Source of the DNA: Rusavskia elegans
Lineage: Eukaryota; Ascomycota; Lecanoromycetes; Teloschistales; Teloschistaceae
Direction: 5' to 3'
NCBI GenBank assembly: GCA_011316305.1
Contig: SAUG01000062.1
Coordinates: 1-64,000, forward strand
Length of the DNA: 64,000 bases
Positions 58,240 to 64,000 of the stretch are shown piece by piece. The number at the start of each line of letters is the position of its first letter. Position 1 is the stretch's first letter. The notes under the pieces are model-generated. The model worked only from the letters and a program-made list of their open reading frames with translations, did no database searches and was not told the origin of the DNA. A program made the position numbers and the translations under genes.

Positions 58240-61200
58240 ATTATAAAATTATCTAGATAGTACTTTAAAAAAGGGCTAGATCTATTATTTAACGTCTTTT
58301 ATAAAAGCTCTAATTCTTTTTATACCGAAGAAAGATAATAGTCTTTATATATATATTAACTATAGAGGTTTTAATAAAGTAACGATTAAAAACCGTTATC
58401 TTTTATCCTTTATTTCTAAGATCCTAAATTAATTATCTAAAGTAAAATACTTTTCTAAATATAATATTAAAAATATCTACTATCGAATTAGAATTAAAAA
58501 GAGTAATAAATAGAAAACCGTATTTTATACGAAGTATAGATATTTTAAATATTTTATTATATCTTTCGGTCTTACTAATATATCTATAATATTCAAAGCC
58601 TATATTAATAGAGTATTAGGAGAATTAGTTAATATTTACTATATAGTCTATCTAGATAATATCCTAATCTTTTTTAATTCGGAAGAAAAATATTAGGAAT
58701 ATATTAAATAGGTTATTCGAAAACTTTATAATATATAGCTATACTTTAATTTTAAAAAGTATATTTTTAATATTAAAAGTATAGAATTTTTAGACTTTAT
58801 TATATCTACTAAAAGTATTTCGATAGATTTAAAGCGAGTAGTAATTATTAAAAAATAGCTAGTTCTAAAAATTTATCGGAAAATATAGATTTTTTTAAAA
58901 TTTATAAATTTTTACCGGCGCTTTATTTACTAGTATTTTTAGATTATAGTACTTCTAATAAGTTTATTTATAGGAAATATAGCCGGAAAGAAGTCAGAAC
59001 CGCTTTACTAGACTATTAAAATCTAAAAAGCTTTCGAAAAACTAAAACGTATTTTAATACCGCCGGGGTATTATAGTATTTTAATCTAGAAAAAGAAATC
59101 TATATCGAAACTAATATTTCCGGAATTAAACTAGCTAGAATTATATTTTAACCTAATAAAAATAGTTGCTAACGCCTAGTTATTATCTAGTCGAAGAAGA
59201 TAATTTCTACCGAATATAACTATATAATATATAATACCGAATTACTCGCTATTATTAAAGTTTTCGAATAATAGAAATATTATTTTAAAGGCGCGAAATA
59301 TATAGTAAAGGTCTAGATAGATTATAATAACCTTTAAAATTTTATAAAAGTTAAAAAACTTAATATTCGATAATATTACTAGGTTATTAAATTAGCTACT
59401 ATAGATTTTAATATTTTTTATTATTTAGAAAAAACTAATCTAACTAATCCGCCTTTTAGAAAACCGGATTATAAAGATATTAATCTTTAAATCTAGATAA
59501 TACTATCTATATTTTAGCGGAAACTAAATTTTATTAGCTATAAATCGAGTAGCGAACCGTTTTCTATATAAAAGGTTCGAGTTATTTATATTTTATACGG
59601 ATATATAACTAAAAGGCTTAGAAAACTCTTTATAGAATCTAAAAACTCTAAAGATAATAAAATTAACCTTTTACTACTAAATAAAGAACGTAATAAATTT
59701 CGTATATCGAGATTACTTCCGGGTATAATAGGCCGCCGAAGCGGTAGTAATAGGTTAGCGATAACTATTTCCGATAAAGAATATAATAATAGAATAAACA
59801 CTATTACTAGAAATATATACTATAGCCTAGATATTTTATATTAAATAGTATAAAAGGCTACTATTAATAAAACGGTTTATAGTAAAATAATATCTAGTAT
59901 ATATAATATATTTATCTAATTTTAAAATCGGGATACCGATATTTAGAAATATTTATAGACTATCTAGTATAAATTAAAAAAAAAAGCCAGGCTATAAAAT
60001 ATAGAAGTAGAGACTAGTTTTTTTTTTATAAAAAATCTTTATATATACCCGAAAATAAAGTACTATATATAAAACTTCTAGTAAAATACTATAATAATTC
60101 TATAGCTAGATATTTTAGATATTAGCGAATATTATTATTTATTCGTTATAGCTATAACTAGCCGAAACTATTTAAATATATTAGAAAATATATAGAAATA
60201 TATAATATCTATTAATAATTTAAAATCTATAGATATAAACCGTATAAAAAGTTTTAGAATCTTCTATACTCTATATAGCTATAGAAAAAGATAGCGATAG
60301 ATTTTATTACTAGATTATTATCTATTTAATACTTTCGAAGCGTAATAGACTTAATATTTATAGCCGTCGATCGATTTACTAAAATAGCGAGGTATATTAT
60401 TTATCGTAAAATAATTAATATAAAAGATTTTACGGAATTTATTATCGATAAACTTTAGTATAAAAGATTTATTTCTAATAGAATTATTAGTAATAGAAAC
60501 TCGCTATTTATAAGCGAATTCTGGTTAAAGATCTGCTATTATTTAAAGATTAAATATTATTTAAATACTACGTTCTATCTTTAAATAGACGGATAGACTA
60601 AACGATAGAATTAATTACTAGAATATTATCTAAAAATATATATTTATAAAAAATAGAAAAACTAGATTAAATTTCTATTTTTAACTAAATTTGCCTATAA
60701 TAATAGCGAATATAATATTATAAAGATATTTTCTTTCGAAGTATTTATAGACTATAATCTAGATATAATATTTAAAGATGTTAAAGATAACGCTATAGAA
60801 AAGGAAATAGTAAATACGAAGGTACTAGTAGTAAAGAAAAAAGTTATAAACTTATAAAAGATATATAAATCGATATATATAAATTAGAATAAAATTTAGA
60901 TAAACTAGATTAAATATTATAATAAAAAATATTAACCGATAGAATATAAAGTTAGTAATTTAGTACTAATATCTACGAAGAACCTAAAATTTAAATAATT
61001 AAAAAAGATTACCTTTAAATTCGTTAAACCGTATCGGATTTCGAAATATATAGATTTTTAAATTTACCGGTTAGTTTTTCTAATTAGATTAAAGATCTAT
61101 AATACCTTTTATATATCTTTATTAGAAAGGTTCTATTACCGTTAAAATAGCGAACTACTGGAATATCTATTCCCGGATTTTATCGATAATAAAAAGGAAT

Positions 61201-61410
61201 AGAAAATAGAAACTATTTTAAATAAAAGGTTTACAAGATCTAAAAAAGGCGAGGAATTAAAGGCGGAATATCTAATTAAATAGACTGGTTAATTAAAGGA
61301 ATATAATTTCTAGCAGCTATAAAAAGATCTTAAAAATATTTAAAAATTTATCGAAATATATAATCAGGATAACCTTTTAACGAAAAAGCGTAAAAAAGAT
61401 AGAATTTAAC
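58240..61410 (+). pseudogene. RIP-broken gypsy pol: RT, RNase H, integrase, chromodomain
   Basis: Amino-acid motifs remain readable through many stop codons. RT carries YINYRGFNKVTIKNRY and then YLDN where an active enzyme has YLDD. The integrase core reads DRFTKIA, and the end of the frame is a chromodomain. Substitutions at the key sites are of the type expected from C-to-T change on either strand (Asp to Asn, Pro to Leu, Trp or Gln to stop). The polyprotein is clearly dead. Confidence 0.85.
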
Positions 61411-63677
61411 GAAAATAAACTATAATTATAGGCGTTAGACGTTTATAGAATATACGTATAATATATATATCTAGAAGTAGATTTATAGTTAATAAATTCT
61501 TTTAAATTATTCTATAAAGCCTATAATTCTAGAGACTTTACTTACTATAATACGGGTTATATATTCTAGTCTTTAAATACCTACGTTTATATAACCGACC
61601 TAGTTTTACTATATACTTCTATTCTAGACTATCTTTTTATTCTATAATAAACAGAGGAAATAGCGCCGGAAGAATAATCTACTTTAATATTACTAAAAAA
61701 AAAGGTTTATAGAAATTTATAGACGGAATCGAAAGTATTAAAAAATATTAGACTATTTATCGAAAATATTATCTAAAAGGCCGGAATACCGGTAATTCTA
61801 ATTTCTAGAAATTAGAGTCCGGATACTTCCGGCGCTTTCGAAACTACGTATAGAAAAGTTAATAGAAATTATAACGGAATAATAAACGAAAAAATTAATA
61901 GAAACTATAATAAAACTATAGGCGATAAGATTTTCGTTTTCTTTTTAATAATATATAGAAAGGTAGCTAGATATAAATCGTTACTATTATAGTTATTAAA
62001 CGTACGGAAAAAACTACCGAAATACGCTATTAAAGAAAATATTATTTTATATAAAAAAACTTTAATTATAGATATAGACTATTCGATTTTTAGCGTCGGA
62101 TATTTTATAGTAGGTATTTAAATCGGAATAGAACTATTATCCGAAAGTTTTTAAATAGTATTAGAAAGGGATATATAATATTTATATTATCTAGTAACTA
62201 GAAATACTATAATCCGAAATATATTCGGTAATTCTATAGTAATATATTAATAATTAGCTACTTTATATAGAAAATTATAGATTATATCTAAAGATTTTAA
62301 ATCGAAAGCCGGATATAATATAGTAATAAAATAGGATACTATAGTAGATATCTATACTACCGCTATAGTACTAATAGTATCTATTCCGAAAGGTAAAGGT
62401 CTAGATACTGCTAGTAGGGTAGAGTTTTCGTATTAAAAGATAAATAAAGACGGTAAATACGAAAGGAAACTAAAATTTTAAAAAGAAAAATTAAAAATAA
62501 TAGCGGCCCGCTATACCTTATATTTATAAAGTCTATATTTTAAAATAGCTAGTTTAGCCCGTATAGCTTTATTTTTTTAAACTAGACTTTAGTTAATATA
62601 TTTATACGTATTTAAACGTTTAAAAATAGAATTTAATATTATTATAAAGTAGTTAAAAGTTATAGATATCTGTATAAAATTATATAGTATCGCGTTAAAG
62701 GTAGAAATATACTTAATAATATTTATAATATCTAAAACGAATTTCTTTATAAATTTATAGTTATTAAAAAATCGTTTTTTTTTTATTTTAAACTGTAAAC
62801 CGGTAAGTATTTATTATCTACTTTACAGCCGAGTCGAAAGAATAAAATATCTATTATAGTTAACCTTAAACTAATATAATAGAGGGAACTATACTATTTT
62901 ATAGTCGGAAAGATTTTTTCTATTTTTATTATATTTAGAATAAGTATTAGTTAAATAGTTTTTCGAATATTCGAAAATAGGACGTAGGCGATTTATATCG
63001 CTAAAATCGCTAGTTATATAGCGTAAATATCTAATATATAGTAGAAAAGATATTCTATATATATAAAGATAGAAAACTTATATAAATAATAAAAAACTAT
63101 TTAAATAAATAAAGTATAGGAAATTAAAACTTCTATTAAATAAAATATTACTATATTATTACTAGTATATCGGAACTATATTATTTCGAACGTTTATTTA
63201 CTATTTAGAATCCTTAAATATTTATATTAAATTCGGATTTAATTATATTTATTAGAACTTTTATCTAGTATTATTTATAAGCTATATATATATAAATATA
63301 TAAACCTTATATATATCTATAGATATAGAATATCTTTTTATAAATATTAGCTAAAGTAATATTATATTATTTATTTAACGCTACTATAATATAGTAGTTA
63401 ATATTTCTAGCCGTAATTATAGTTATATTTTATTAATAAAAAAACCTACGTTCGATTCGTAGTAGTACCCTTCCTTTTTAACTTTATTCTAGTATATATC
63501 TATATAACTAAAATATAGTTATATATAAAGGGAAGGCCGATTATAATAATAGCTAACAAGTAACTCTTTTTTTTACCTTTTTTAACTTTTATAACTAACT
63601 ATAAAATTAATAGATTTATTTAATAAATACTATAAATATATAGACAGATATAATATAATATTAAAGACGATATCGTT
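61411..63677 (+). repeat. Extra interior segment between chromodomain and 3' LTR
   Basis: About 2.3 kb lies between the end of the chromodomain and the purine tract. Chromoviruses usually end soon after the chromodomain, so this is an unexpected extension. One plus-strand frame can be followed from about 61,650 to 62,450 with stops only of the TAA/TAG type, but stops are about as dense as chance predicts in this composition, so it is not proof of coding. It could be an additional element ORF, long noncoding sequence, or a further nested insertion. Confidence 0.45.
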
Positions 63678-63691
63678 AAAGAAAAAGTAAT

Positions 63692-63929
63692 TATAAAGCG
63701 CTAAACGCGTTATATAGGCTCTAGAAATATAATTAAAACGTTTCGAAACGAGGCTTACTACCTAGTTACTAGAATATCGCTAGTATATCGGATTTCGATC
63801 CTTTCTTGCTTTCTTCCTTCCTTTATTACTAGACTATACCCCAGTCTTTCTAGAGTAAAAGTTAATTTTATAATAAACCTTTCGTCTGATCTATAATCGT
63901 ATACTGCTTTAAAAATATATCCATTTTAC
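63692..63929 (+). repeat. 3' LTR of the chromovirus
   Basis: It starts TATAAAGCGCTAAACGCG and ends CATTTTACA with CA intact, followed by ATTAT. It aligns over its length with the LTR at 52,221. Confidence 0.9.
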
Positions 63930-63934
63930 AATTA

Positions 63935-64000
63935 TATAATTTATATTAGTTAACGCTTTCGATTTTTAGTAGTAACTAATCCGTATCGGGAGATATATTA
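63935..64000. repeat. AT-rich sequence continuing past the window
   Basis: Composition is unchanged to the last base, so the block extends beyond the window and its right border is not seen. Confidence 0.7.

Larger units (their letters stand above)
52221..63929 (+). mobile_element. Complete chromodomain Ty3/gypsy element (chromovirus), RIP-mutated and interrupted
   Basis: LTRs at 52,221-52,459 and 63,692-63,929 are flanked by an exact 5-bp duplication ATTAT (52,216-52,220 and 63,930-63,934). Termini were TG...CA; the right LTR keeps CATTTTACA. On the plus strand, a gag-like region covers about 53,050-53,500. RT at 58,318-58,402 reads FIPKKDNSLYIYINYRGFNK, then VTIKNRY, and the RT box at about 58,645-58,670 reads VYLDNILI. 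Integrase core at about 60,300-60,470 includes FIAVDRFTKIARYIIY. A chromodomain lies at about 61,199-61,340 (GEELKAEYLIK, then TGW with KEYNF). A purine tract (63,678-63,687) precedes the 3' LTR. Copy C (54,163-57,567) is nested inside, so the element itself is about 8.3 kb. Every frame is broken by stops. Confidence 0.92.
30905..64000. repeat. RIP-mutated AT-rich block of nested retrotransposons
   Basis: From here to the window end the sequence is extremely AT-rich. CpA and TpG are nearly missing (many 60-base lines have none) while TpA is very common and CpG persists, which is the signature of RIP acting on CpA in repeated DNA. ATG codons have almost vanished because TpG is gone. No intact coding gene exists. 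Alignable repeat copies inside the block differ by C/T and G/A changes only. Such blocks are heterochromatic in studied fungi; that state here is inferred. Confidence 0.93.

Noticed and set aside
59586..59801. 71-codon minus-strand frame inside the gypsy pol region
   Set aside because: It is antisense to readable pol sequence of the chromovirus and has no family character.
30905..64000. Centromere or mitochondrial insertion as explanation for the AT-rich block
   Set aside because: Readable gag, RT, integrase and chromodomain, LTR pairs with target duplications and transition-only differences explain the composition as mutated retrotransposons. A centromere made of such sequence cannot be excluded from sequence alone.

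Overview
The window looks like a chromosome segment from a filamentous ascomycete (Pezizomycotina). The evidence is short GT-AG introns (about 48-130 nt in most genes) with CTRAY-type branch sites, typical fungal gene families (Spb4, Dgk1, GEN1/Yen1, Arp10, uS15m, RPS0, a fungal NACHT-STAND receptor), and a large AT-rich block with the mutation signature of repeat-induced point mutation (RIP). A placement near Dothideomycetes is only an inference.

Bases 1-30,900 are a gene-rich, GC-balanced compartment with 14 genes I can support. From the left these are: two tandem minus-strand membrane-protein genes that look like diverged paralogues (376-1575 and 2030-2745); a small conserved protein (2958-3548); a GEN1/Yen1-like Holliday junction resolvase sharing a 197-bp divergent promoter with an Arp10-like actin-related protein; the ER diacylglycerol kinase Dgk1, divergent from the rRNA helicase Spb4 (with a GC-AG intron); a poly-Gly coiled-coil protein; a 1.1-kb repeat-bearing intergenic region; a 1081-residue charged, probably nuclear protein; mitochondrial ribosomal protein uS15m, divergent from cytosolic ribosomal protein RPS0/uS2; a NACHT-domain STAND (NLR-like) protein; a small secreted protein; and a conserved three-exon protein with C-terminal membrane helices. 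Housekeeping genes fill 1-20.7 kb. From 21 to 30.9 kb the genes become accessory (NLR-like, secreted, unknown) and intergenic spaces widen.

At about 30.9 kb the composition changes abruptly. The rest of the window (about 33 kb) is extremely AT-rich, with CpA and TpG almost absent while CpG persists, and it carries no intact gene. It is a graveyard of nested, RIP-mutated LTR retrotransposons. I can delimit three copies of one gag-only LTR family (about 3.35-3.4 kb, LTRs about 409 bp, 5-bp target duplications), one complete chromodomain-bearing Ty3/gypsy element (52,221-63,929, interrupted by one of the small elements), and a gag-RT fragment of a second gypsy element on the minus strand (about 31-36.7 kb, interrupted by or abutting another small element). 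About 8.7 kb (40.1-45.8 and 49.1-52.2 kb) is RIP-mutated repeat that I cannot assign.

The genes do not form one pathway. The useful relations are the divergent promoter pairs, the tandem paralogues and the position of the NLR-like and secreted-protein genes beside an AT-rich repeat block, a layout seen in two-compartment fungal genomes. I found no CRISPR array, no convincing tRNA or rRNA gene, and no biosynthetic cluster.
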